This document shows positions 1-5,366 of a stretch of 6,349 bases of DNA, in pieces; within the stretch, counting starts at the first letter, position 1, and every line of letters begins with the position of its first letter. The DNA comes from Actinomycetes bacterium (GTDB taxonomy: Bacteria > Actinomycetota > Acidimicrobiia > Spongiisociales > UBA5794), in the NCBI GenBank assembly GCA_024640745.1, contig JAHEEL010000133.1:1-6349 (forward strand), given 5' to 3'. Position numbers and translations under genes: made by a program. Below the pieces are notes generated by a model, which was not told where the DNA came from, made no database searches, and was given only the letters and a program-made list of their open reading frames with translations.

Positions 1-1326
1 ATCGTCCGCTGGCTGGCAATCGGCATCACGCTGCTGATCATTGCGGCCTGGTTCGCCGCGCCGTGGATCATCGAGACCATCTACCCGGAGTTCACGGCAG
101 AGCAAACGGCGACCACCGTTCGCCTCACACGCATCGTGATGCCGGCGCAATTCGCCTTCGTCGTCGGCGCGATGTTCGCCGCCGTCCAGTACGCGCAGGG
201 CGTGTTCACGATCCCTACGCTGGCGCCGATCATCTACAACGCGGGGATCATTGCCGGCGGCCTCATCTTCGCCTGGGCCACCGGGACGGCCGACCCTGAG
301 GGGTTCGTCTGGGGAGCCGTTGCCGGTGCCTTCATCGGCAACTTCGCCGTTCAGTGGTGGGGAGCACGACGCGTCGGCATGCACTTCGATTTCTCGGACG
401 GGTGGTTCGCGTCGGCCGTGAAGCAGTACGTGGTGATGGCCATCCCGCTGATGATCGGCCAGTCGATCGTTGCTCTCGACGAGAGCTTCATGTCCGTGTT
501 CGGAGACCTCGTCGGCGACGGCACCCAGACGCATCTCCAATATGCCAGGCGGACGATGCTCGTTCCGGTCGGGATCATTGCCCAGGCTGCAGCGGTTGCC
601 GCCTACCCGTTCCTCTCGCGCCTCTGGGCAGAGGGAAGGATCCGGTCCATGCACGACACCGTCGACAAGGCCATGCGCTGGGTCCTGGTGCTCTCGATCG
701 CTGCAACCGGGCTCCTGACGGCGCTGGCGCTGCCGGTGGTGCGTGCCCTCTATGAGCGATTTGCATTCGATGTCGCCGATAGCTCCGCGACCGCCGCGGC
801 GCTGTTCTTCTACGCGCTTTCCATCCCGGTGTGGGGTGCGCTCCAGATCCTGACCCGCGCCTTCTACGCCAAGCGCTCGATGTGGACTCCGGTCATCGTG
901 GGTACGGTCGCGACCGTGATCGCCGTACCGCTCTACTTCCTGTTTTCCGACGAGTTCGGGATCCGGGGCGTTGCGCTCGCCAGCGTGTTGTCGCTGCTCG
1001 CCTACACCACCGCGCTCGCCCTCCTGTGGTATCGAGGATCGGACGGACACGCTCGCCTGCGGCAGGTGCTCGCGACGGCCGGACGCGCCATCCCACCGAC
1101 GGTGATCGGTGCTGCGGCCGCGTTTCTGATCGGGTGGGCGGTGATGACCAACATTCCGGGTCAGACAACGATCGTCAGCGTCGTGGCGATCGTCCTCGGG
1201 ACAGCGGCGTTCGCAGGGATTGCCTTCAGCCTCGGCTCGTTCCTCTTCGACATCCTGACCGCCTCCGCCCGCCGCCGCCCACCGGCCGACCCCGACGAAA
1301 CGGACGTGCTCGATCTCATTGGCTGA
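1..1326 (+). CDS. murJ: MurJ/MviN-family lipid II flippase, 5'-truncated by window edge
   Basis: Integral membrane flippase of the MOP superfamily. MurJ moves lipid II, the peptidoglycan precursor, across the cytoplasmic membrane. The frame is open from base 1 to the TGA at 1324-1326, giving 441 visible residues; full MurJ proteins are usually a little over 500, so roughly the first two or three transmembrane helices lie outside. The protein alternates hydrophobic helices with short basic loops. Visible residues 47-86 carry the family signature block after a TM proline (QFAFVVGAMFAAVQYAQG, then FTIPTLAPIIYNAG), and the later QYARR...VPVGIIAQA block matches the E. coli MurJ region YADRLMEFP...LG by remembered alignment. 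The ATG at 136 lies inside the conserved region and is not the start. The protein ends in a short polar Pro/Asp-rich tail, without the pseudokinase-type extension of mycobacterial MviN. The next gene is convergent. Another MOP-type exporter of a different lipid-linked glycan is possible but less likely. Confidence 0.87.
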   Translation: MVRWLAIGITLLIIAAWFAAPWIIETIYPEFTAEQTATTVRLTRIVMPAQFAFVVGAMFAAVQYAQGVFTIPTLAPIIYNAGIIAGGLIFAWATGTADPEGFVWGAVAGAFIGNFAVQWWGARRVGMHFDFSDGWFASAVKQYVVMAIPLMIGQSIVALDESFMSVFGDLVGDGTQTHLQYARRTMLVPVGIIAQAAAVAAYPFLSRLWAEGRIRSMHDTVDKAMRWVLVLSIAATGLLTALALPVVRALYERFAFDVADSSATAAALFFYALSIPVWGALQILTRAFYAKRSMWTPVIVGTVATVIAVPLYFLFSDEFGIRGVALASVLSLLAYTTALALLWYRGSDGHARLRQVLATAGRAIPPTVIGAAAAFLIGWAVMTNIPGQTTIVSVVAIVLGTAAFAGIAFSLGSFLFDILTASARRRPPADPDETDVLDLIG

Positions 1327-1330
1327 AGAC

Positions 1331-1386
1331 GAGACACGAGATACGAGACCTGCCGCGGCCGTCTCGGGTCTCGTGTCTCGTGTCTT
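1331..1386. terminator. Heptad-repeat inverted repeat, probable bidirectional terminator
   Basis: The left arm 1331-1350 (GAGACACGAGATACGAGACC) pairs with the right arm 1367-1386 at 18 of 20 positions, around a 16-base loop that itself contains GCCGCGGC (1352-1359). It starts five bases after the murJ stop and lies 67 bases beyond the sodN stop, between two convergent genes, which suits a two-way transcription terminator. A short T-rich stretch (TCTTGGTTT) at the end of the right arm supports this on the + strand. Unusually, each arm is built from tandem 7-base units: ACACGAG-like three times on the left (from 1327) and GTCTCG(T/G) three times on the right (1361-1381). An alternative is a repeated intergenic element with no role in termination. 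Confidence 0.55.
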
Positions 1387-1404
1387 GGTTTCAGCTCCTG
1401 CCAG

Positions 1405-1418
1405 GCACCGAGCACCGA
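1405..1418. repeat. Tandem 7-base repeat GCACCGA x2
   Basis: GCACCGA occurs twice in perfect tandem, just beyond the heptad-built inverted repeat. It has the same unit length but a different sequence. The remainder of the gap (1387-1452) shows no ORF or further hairpin that I can support. The repeat may be chance, or part of the same intergenic element. Confidence 0.4.
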
Positions 1419-1452
1419 CCGGCGACGTCCCGGTGGATAGCCCCAGGCGTGA

Positions 1453-1878
1453 CTACGGCTTGTACACCCCCGCGCCCTGCGCCTTCTCCGTGGCCCAGAA
1501 GACGTCGGAGACGTCCTGGATCAGGTCGATCATCTTCTGCGACGCCGCCGGATCCATCGTCTTCTTCGCTTCGCCTGCCGCCTTCGTCGCTCGCCAGAAG
1601 AGGTCATGGAGGTTCGGGAACTGCTCCACGTGCTTCGGCTCGAAGAAGTCCGTCCACAACACCCAGAGATGGTGCTTGACGAGCTCTGCGCTCTGTTCCT
1701 TGATCGAGATGGCCCGAGCACGGAACACCTCGTCGTCAGAGGCCTGGTACTTCTCGGCGATCTTCAGGCACGAAACTGCCTCGATCATTGCCTGGGCAGG
1801 GTCGTAGGTGCCGCAGAACAAGTCGCAGTGGGCGTGCGCCTCGTGGCGGGGGGCGATGAGCTTCTCGACGATCTTCAT
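1453..1878 (-). CDS. sodN: Nickel-containing superoxide dismutase (SodN) precursor
   Basis: Cytoplasmic-type nickel superoxide dismutase, dismutating superoxide to oxygen and hydrogen peroxide; known members are homohexamers of four-helix bundles. The 141-residue precursor has a 16-residue leader (MKIVEKLIAPRHEAHA) before the nickel hook HCDLFCGTYDPAQA, so cleavage before His17 would give a 125-residue mature protein. Nickel ligands His1, Cys2 and Cys6 (mature numbering) are present, as are Tyr9 and Glu17. Later blocks KEQSAELVKHH, VLWTDFF, MDPAASQK and VFWATEKA match the family throughout. Odd features against the Streptomyces enzyme are Phe for Pro5, Thr for Val8, Ser for Arg47 and Phe for Tyr62; I checked the codons for 5 (1816-1818), 47 (1690-1692) and 62 (1645-1647). 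The ATG at 1876-1878 has a strong AGGAGG five bases upstream. It is divergent from a signal-peptidase-like gene that probably encodes its maturation protease. The family call is very secure; activity of this variant is not. Confidence 0.96.
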   Translation of the reverse strand: MKIVEKLIAPRHEAHAHCDLFCGTYDPAQAMIEAVSCLKIAEKYQASDDEVFRARAISIKEQSAELVKHHLWVLWTDFFEPKHVEQFPNLHDLFWRATKAAGEAKKTMDPAASQKMIDLIQDVSDVFWATEKAQGAGVYKP

Positions 1879-1883
1879 GGCTT

Positions 1884-1889
1884 CCTCCT
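1884..1889 (-). promoter_or_regulatory. Ribosome binding site of sodN
   Basis: On the - strand AGGAGG is followed by the five-base spacer AAGCC and then the ATG at 1878. This near-perfect Shine-Dalgarno fixes the start of sodN and gives the 16-residue leader expected for a SodN precursor. Confidence 0.8.
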
Positions 1890-1903
1890 ATCGAGCCGGG
1901 GTT

Positions 1904-1922
1904 CTCCGCAACCATACCGGAG
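1904..1922. promoter_or_regulatory. Inverted repeat CTCCG-N9-CGGAG, possible operator; overlaps possible sodN -10
   Basis: A perfect 5-base inverted repeat with a 9-base spacer lies between the divergent sodN and sodX genes. On the - strand its spacer contains TATGGT (1916-1911), a plausible -10 for sodN that would place the transcript start near 1904 and a leader of about 25 bases. A dimeric regulator bound here would block that promoter. It does not match the TTGCAA-N5-TTGCAA pattern I recall for Streptomyces Nur boxes. No good -35 is visible. Short arms mean it could be chance. Confidence 0.33.
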
Positions 1923-1956
1923 CGTGTGACGCCATCCCCCCCGAACTTCTCCACCG

Positions 1957-1980
1957 TAGAATCAGACGGGGCGAAGGAGG
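1957..1980 (+). promoter_or_regulatory. Possible -10 box and strong RBS of the sodX-like gene
   Basis: TAGAAT at 1957-1962 is one base from the TATAAT consensus and would start transcripts near 1969. AAGGAGG at 1974-1980 is a complete Shine-Dalgarno match. In the protease frame the only initiator-like codon at a usable distance is ATT at 1985, after a four-base spacer; the nearest downstream standard starts are GTG 2021, GTG 2042 and ATG 2045. Together the two sites argue that the in-frame ATG codons at 1808 and 1877 are not used. No convincing -35 is seen. Confidence 0.5.
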
Positions 1981-1984
1981 GCAT

Positions 1985-2473
1985 ATTCGCAGGCGGGGAC
2001 TTGCAGCGGCAGCCGTCGGAGTGACAACGATCGGGGCCGCCGTGATGGGCGGAACAACCCGTCGGTTCGCGATCGTCGACGATTCGATGCGCCCGACGCT
2101 CCAGCCCGACGATTGGGTGATCGCCCGACGCCGCCGAAACATGCCCGCGCGTGGTGATGTCGTCATCTTCACCCACGCGTCCTACCCGGACTGGACGCTG
2201 GTCAAACGCGTGATCGGGCTGCCGGGCGAGCGAATCACGGTTGCCGCAGGCCAGATCCACATCGATGACCGTGTGCTCGCCGAACCGTGGGCCGACGAAC
2301 CGCTCTTCCCCGAGTCCCACGACGATGTGCCCGACGGTTCGGTGTGGGTAATGGCCGATCGCCGCGCCGTCTCGTCGGTCGACAGCCGGGTCCTCGGCCC
2401 CATCCCGATCGAAGATGTCGGATGGACCGTGGTCGCCCGCTACTGGCCGCCCCGACGCGCCGGGCGCGTGTGA
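1985..2473 (+). CDS. sodX: S26-family signal-peptidase-like protease, probable nickel-SOD maturation protease
   Basis: Serine/lysine protease of the signal peptidase I family (S26). Beside sodN its likely job is removing the SodN leader to free His1 for nickel binding. With the ATT start it has 162 residues. A basic start (RRR) and an Ala/Gly/Thr-rich hydrophobic stretch (about 5-23) precede the nucleophile box DSMRPTL (Ser34), PARGDVVIF (54-62), and the general base in LVKRVIGLPGE (Lys74). The Ser-Lys spacing of 40 matches Bacillus SipS. The last box reads ADRRAVSSVDSR (124-135), where signal peptidases normally have GDNR..S.DSR, so the GDN is changed. The start rests on AAGGAGG at 1974-1980; the ATG at 2045 (142 residues, without the hydrophobic segment) and the GTG at 2021 are alternatives, and earlier ATGs overlap sodN. 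The stop lies one base from the convergent methyltransferase stop. A general signal peptidase is the other possibility; location favours SodX. Confidence 0.82.
   Translation: MRRRGLAAAAVGVTTIGAAVMGGTTRRFAIVDDSMRPTLQPDDWVIARRRRNMPARGDVVIFTHASYPDWTLVKRVIGLPGERITVAAGQIHIDDRVLAEPWADEPLFPESHDDVPDGSVWVMADRRAVSSVDSRVLGPIPIEDVGWTVVARYWPPRRAGRV
2455..2469. terminator. GC-rich hairpin at the end of the sodX-like gene
   Basis: ACGCGC and GCGCGT form a perfect 6-base stem with the loop CGG, inside the last codons of the protease gene and just before the convergent stop codons. Convergent genes separated by one base need some transcription end, and this is the only compact hairpin I see there. No T-tract follows on either strand, so termination activity is uncertain and in GC-rich DNA such a palindrome may be chance. 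Confidence 0.3.
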
Positions 2474-2474
2474 G

Positions 2475-3071
2475 TCAACGCCTCACCGCCACGCACACCA
2501 CATCGAGGGCATCGCCGTGCTCGGTCGGCCTGAGCACCTGCTCGTTCCGCACGATGTCGAACTCAGCGAAGTCGCGCGCGAGCTGGTCCTCGGTGAACAG
2601 CCAGTCGGGATTCGACGGTCCGGTGGTGCCGCGACCGAGGTTGTCGAGGTGGTGGGCGATCACAACGATTCGTCCCCCGGGAGCAACGGCGCGCGCCGCC
2701 GCCGCGTGAACGGCACGACGCATCACCTCCGGCACGTGGACGTAGGCAAGCACGACGAGATCCCACTCCCGGCCGTCGGGATCCCACGTCGTGAGATCAA
2801 CCGCCGCGAACTCGACGTCGACGCCCGCCGCCACTGCCGCGGCGGTCGCCTGCTCGACGGCGACCGGCGAAAGGTCGAAGCCGGTGACCGTGAAGCCGTG
2901 CCCGGCGAGCCAGATGGCATTGCGGCCCTGCCCGCACCCGAGGTCGAGTGCGGTCCCCGGTGTGAGGTCCGCAACGGCTTCGACGAGAAAGCGGTTCGGT
3001 TCGCTCCCCCACATCGCAGTTTGCTCGCGGTAGCGGTCGTCCCACATCGATTGCATCGTTTCTTCGTTCAT
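2475..3071 (-). CDS. Class I SAM-dependent methyltransferase, substrate unknown
   Basis: A 198-residue Rossmann-fold methyltransferase. Motif I is LDLGCGQGR (42-50), the acidic end of strand 2 is in TGFDLS (Asp66), a further acidic residue lies in VDL (Asp92), the motif IV region is WDLVVLAYVHV (103-113) and PGG (131-133) precedes the next strand. The N-terminus (MWDDRYREQ...WGSEPNRFL, 9-29) resembles the TehB/thiopurine-methyltransferase-like small-molecule enzymes of the Methyltransf_25 type, so a small metabolite or xenobiotic is more likely than RNA or DNA; this is inference. The start is the ATG at 3071, 12 bases after the alkD stop. No clear Shine-Dalgarno is visible, and the in-frame ATGs at 3056 and 3047 are possible alternatives. 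It is the last gene of the run begun by korA and ends one base from the convergent protease stop. Confidence 0.9.
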   Translation of the reverse strand: MNEETMQSMWDDRYREQTAMWGSEPNRFLVEAVADLTPGTALDLGCGQGRNAIWLAGHGFTVTGFDLSPVAVEQATAAAVAAGVDVEFAAVDLTTWDPDGREWDLVVLAYVHVPEVMRRAVHAAAARAVAPGGRIVVIAHHLDNLGRGTTGPSNPDWLFTEDQLARDFAEFDIVRNEQVLRPTEHGDALDVVCVAVRR

Positions 3072-3083
3072 GCGTCGACCGTA

Positions 3084-3767
3084 TCAGACGTCGAGGTGCT
3101 TCGTTGCTTCGCGAAATGAAAGGCCCGAAAGGCGATCGCGGTGCTCCCCCACGAAGGCAATCACCGCTTCCGGATCGGTCTTCGCGTATTCACGCAGCGC
3201 CCATCCGATCGCCTTCCGAATGAAGAACTCGTTTTCGTCCATGCGCCGCAAACACGCATCAAACAACAACTCGGTGTCCGTGGCTTCCTTCCGGCCGATT
3301 TGGCAGATGATCGCCGCGCGGCGCAGCCACAGGTCCGGATCATCGATCCATCCCGCTACTTCGGCCGTCGTTGCCGCGCGTTGGTGCGCCAGCACATGAC
3401 CGACGAGGTGGACCGCGATCGTGTCGACGAGATCCCACCACGCGCCGTCGACGATGAGCTTTCGGTAGAGCGGCATCGACGACGGGGTGATGTACCTGGG
3501 GAACGCAGTGGCATACTCGATCGCCACGTACCGTTCCTCCCGATGAGGCTGTGACCAGAGCGCCAGCACCGCGTCTCGATAGTCGGCCCGTCGCTCGGGA
3601 GGGAATTCTCGAACCGCGGCTCGTACGATCGGCACCCGTGCCGGCTTCTGCGCTCCGTAGAAGGGCATGTCCGTCTTCAGGTAGGCGGCCATGGGTCCGG
3701 CCTTCGCCGGATCGGCCACGGCTGCGAGCCGCTCGGCCACGAAGTCCGTCAGTTCGTCAACGTTCAC
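3084..3767 (-). CDS. alkD: AlkD-family DNA alkylation repair glycosylase
   Basis: A 227-residue all-helical HEAT-like-repeat protein of the AlkC/AlkD family. These glycosylases excise cationic alkylated bases such as 3-methyladenine and 7-methylguanine without base flipping. The catalytic set described for Bacillus cereus AlkD (Trp109, Asp113, Arg148, Trp187) is found here at a constant +2 offset: Trp111 and Asp115 in AWWDLVD, Arg150 in LWLRRAA, and Trp189 in FFIRKAIGWALREY, so it should be active. Length fits the family (about 230). The start is the GTG at 3765-3767, giving MNVDELTDFV; the frame stays open much further upstream, but that stretch runs opposite the DUF402 gene and has low-complexity Ser/Arg/Thr-rich translation. 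The GTG overlaps the end of the DUF402 gene by 11 bases, suggesting translational coupling. The methyltransferase follows 12 bases after the stop. The conserved catalytic set argues for a true AlkD-type enzyme over a non-catalytic HEAT protein. Confidence 0.93.
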   Translation of the reverse strand: MNVDELTDFVAERLAAVADPAKAGPMAAYLKTDMPFYGAQKPARVPIVRAAVREFPPERRADYRDAVLALWSQPHREERYVAIEYATAFPRYITPSSMPLYRKLIVDGAWWDLVDTIAVHLVGHVLAHQRAATTAEVAGWIDDPDLWLRRAAIICQIGRKEATDTELLFDACLRRMDENEFFIRKAIGWALREYAKTDPEAVIAFVGEHRDRLSGLSFREATKHLDV

Positions 3768-4341
3768 GAGCCGTCTCGCGCCACTGCTCGCCCACCGCAC
3801 CGAAAGGCTCGACCCGCCGCTCGACGTCGATCGCAAGTCGGGCCGTGACGGTTCGCGCCATGGCCACCACCGCCTCCGGATAGCCGAAGGCAGTCCGGTG
3901 GTCGTCGAATTCGTCCTCATCGGCGATTTCGACGGATCCGTCCCATCGCCGTACCACGTCGAGATCGAGATCGACCATGCGGATCGTGTGCCCTTCCCAA
4001 ACCGCCGGTGTGATGACGTCGACGTAGACATCGATCGTCCCGTCGGAATCGCCGCCGCGGTCATTCCAGACCGCCGTCCACCACCGGCCCGGCGTGATGA
4101 GCTTGACGAATCCGGCGCCGGTCGTGACCGTCCGTTCGGAACCCCTCCGCAGCTCTGTACCGGCCGGCGCCCAGAGCCACGTTCCGTGTTCGTCCTCTCC
4201 AAGGCGCCGCATGTCGAACGCCCAGTGGGCTCCACCATCCCACTTCGTGAATCGGACACGAAGCGCTTCGCTCGTGACGTCGAGGTCACCCGTCGGGTTC
4301 CAACGCGATGAGCCGGCGCTGGAATCCCGCGATCGGGGCAC
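3757..4341 (-). CDS. DUF402 (FomD/Ntdp-type) protein, probable nucleotide phosphatase
   Basis: A 194-residue soluble protein with the DUF402 layout: RVRFTKWDGGAHW (28-40), LGEDEHGTWLWAP (47-59), VYVDV (105-109), RMVDLDLDV (121-129), DEDEF (141-145) and GYP (153-155). Characterised relatives (FomD of fosfomycin biosynthesis; staphylococcal nucleoside tri/diphosphatase) are metal-dependent enzymes that cleave nucleotide phosphate bonds, and the Asp/Glu clusters listed are the expected metal-binding region. The true substrate cannot be read from the sequence. The start is the GTG at 4339-4341. Its upstream AGGA overlaps the korB TAG (TAGGACCGTTCGTG), leaving eight bases between the genes. The first 20 or so residues are polar and look poorly conserved. 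The gene overlaps alkD by 11 bases at its end. The DUF402 assignment is strong; biochemical function is inferred. Confidence 0.87.
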   Translation of the reverse strand: MPRSRDSSAGSSRWNPTGDLDVTSEALRVRFTKWDGGAHWAFDMRRLGEDEHGTWLWAPAGTELRRGSERTVTTGAGFVKLITPGRWWTAVWNDRGGDSDGTIDVYVDVITPAVWEGHTIRMVDLDLDVVRRWDGSVEIADEDEFDDHRTAFGYPEAVVAMARTVTARLAIDVERRVEPFGAVGEQWRETARER

Positions 4342-4349
4342 GAACGGTC

Positions 4350-5366
4350 CTATTCGGCGGTCCAGGTTCCGCCGGAGCGAAGCAGCACCGCGAGGTCCCC
4401 GGTCCCCCTCTTTGCCTGAGCCTCGGCGATGTGCGCGGCCATCATGTCCTCGTAGACGGCGCGCTCGACGTTACGAAAGACGCCGAGCGGCGTTGGACCG
4501 TGGGGGCCACGAGACAGCCGGCTCAGGGCGAACGCAACGCCGGGCTCCGGGTCCTTTTCGTTGTGCACCTGGATCGCATCGATCCCGACGTCCGCCACTT
4601 CCACGATCTCGGCCCCGCGCTCGCCGATGCGGATCCCGAACTCGTTGTTCCGACCGAAGATGATCGGCTTGCCGTGCTCCAGGTACACGCGATTGTCGTC
4701 GCGCGTCTCCCGGCTTGTCAGCTCGATGAATGCCTTGTCGTTGAAGACGTTGCAGTTCTGGTAGATCTCGATGAACGACGTACCGCGATGCTCTGCCGCC
4801 TCCGCGAGCACCTCAGCCATGTGCTTCCGGTCCATGTCGATCGTTCGAGCGACAAAGGTCGCCTCGGCGCCAAGCGCCAAGCTCACCGGGTTGAACGGGA
4901 AATCGATCGATCCCATCGGAGAGGTCTTCGTTCGCTTTCCGAGCTCCGACGTCGGTGAGTACTGGCCCTTCGTCAAGCCGTAGATCTGATTGTTGAAGAG
5001 GAGGATCTTCAGATTCACGTTTCGGCGCAGTGCGTGGATCAGGTGGTTGCCACCGATCGAGAGCCCGTCGCCGTCGCCCGTGATCACCCAGACCGTCAAA
5101 TCAGGGTTCGAGCTCGCTACGCCGGAGGCGATCGCCGGCGCGCGCCCATGGATTCCGTGCATGCCGTAGGTGTTCACGTAGTACGGGAAGCGGCTCGAGC
5201 AGCCGATCCCGGAAATGAACACGTGCTTCTCTCGTGGGATGCCCATCTCGGCGAGGTACGACTGCACCGTGGCAAGGATCGTGTAGTCGCCGCAACCCGG
5301 GCACCAGCGCACTTCCTGCGCTGACTGGAAATCGGCTCTGGTGTATTCCTGTACGTCGGTCGTCAT
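4350..5366 (-). CDS. korB: 2-oxoacid:ferredoxin oxidoreductase beta subunit (KorB)
   Basis: Thiamine-diphosphate and [4Fe-4S] subunit of a 2-oxoacid:ferredoxin oxidoreductase, which oxidatively decarboxylates a 2-oxoacid (probably 2-oxoglutarate) to the acyl-CoA while reducing ferredoxin. The protein has 338 residues. Cluster cysteines are Cys22 and Cys25 in WCPGCGDY, Cys56 in GIGCSSRFPYY, and Cys205 in IYQNCNVF, matching the four-cysteine pattern of archaeal OFOR beta subunits. HGIHGRAPAIASG (70-82) is the usual family block, GDGDGLSIGGNH (98-109) is the TPP/Mg site, and NNQIYGLTKGQYSPTS (125-140) is the typical KorB signature. I chose the ATG at 5366: it overlaps the korA TGA as ATGA and has GGGAG eight bases upstream. 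A TTG at 5384 in frame adds six residues and is less likely. Pyruvate as substrate is possible, but overall similarity is to actinobacterial KorB, which pairs with a long KorA. Confidence 0.95.
   Translation of the reverse strand: MTTDVQEYTRADFQSAQEVRWCPGCGDYTILATVQSYLAEMGIPREKHVFISGIGCSSRFPYYVNTYGMHGIHGRAPAIASGVASSNPDLTVWVITGDGDGLSIGGNHLIHALRRNVNLKILLFNNQIYGLTKGQYSPTSELGKRTKTSPMGSIDFPFNPVSLALGAEATFVARTIDMDRKHMAEVLAEAAEHRGTSFIEIYQNCNVFNDKAFIELTSRETRDDNRVYLEHGKPIIFGRNNEFGIRIGERGAEIVEVADVGIDAIQVHNEKDPEPGVAFALSRLSRGPHGPTPLGVFRNVERAVYEDMMAAHIAEAQAKRGTGDLAVLLRSGGTWTAE

Noticed and set aside
1327..1418. CRISPR array or iteron origin
   Set aside because: Units are only seven bases with no spacers, the two halves are in opposite orientation, and no cas, rep or par gene is nearby.
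831..1679. A long + strand frame overlapping murJ and sodN
   Set aside because: It is Arg/Pro-rich, has no recognisable domain, and runs across murJ, the hairpin and antisense sodN; it is a by-product of GC-rich codon structure.
1808..1984. Earlier ATG starts (1808, 1877) for the protease
   Set aside because: They overlap the sodN coding region or its start, lie upstream of the -10 candidate and Shine-Dalgarno, and give a sequence with no family resemblance.
1736..2320. A 194-codon - strand frame across sodN and opposite the protease
   Set aside because: It conflicts with two well-supported genes and its translation is Arg/His/Gly-rich without any family pattern.
3768..4289. A long upstream extension of the AlkD frame that would make a 401-residue protein
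   Set aside because: This stretch is antiparallel-free but out of frame with the well-conserved DUF402 gene on the same strand, translates to low-complexity Ser/Arg/Thr-rich sequence, and the GTG at 3767 gives the normal AlkD length.
4308..4958. A + strand frame opposite korB
   Set aside because: It is antisense to a clear KorB sequence with conserved cofactor motifs, and its translation resembles no family I know.
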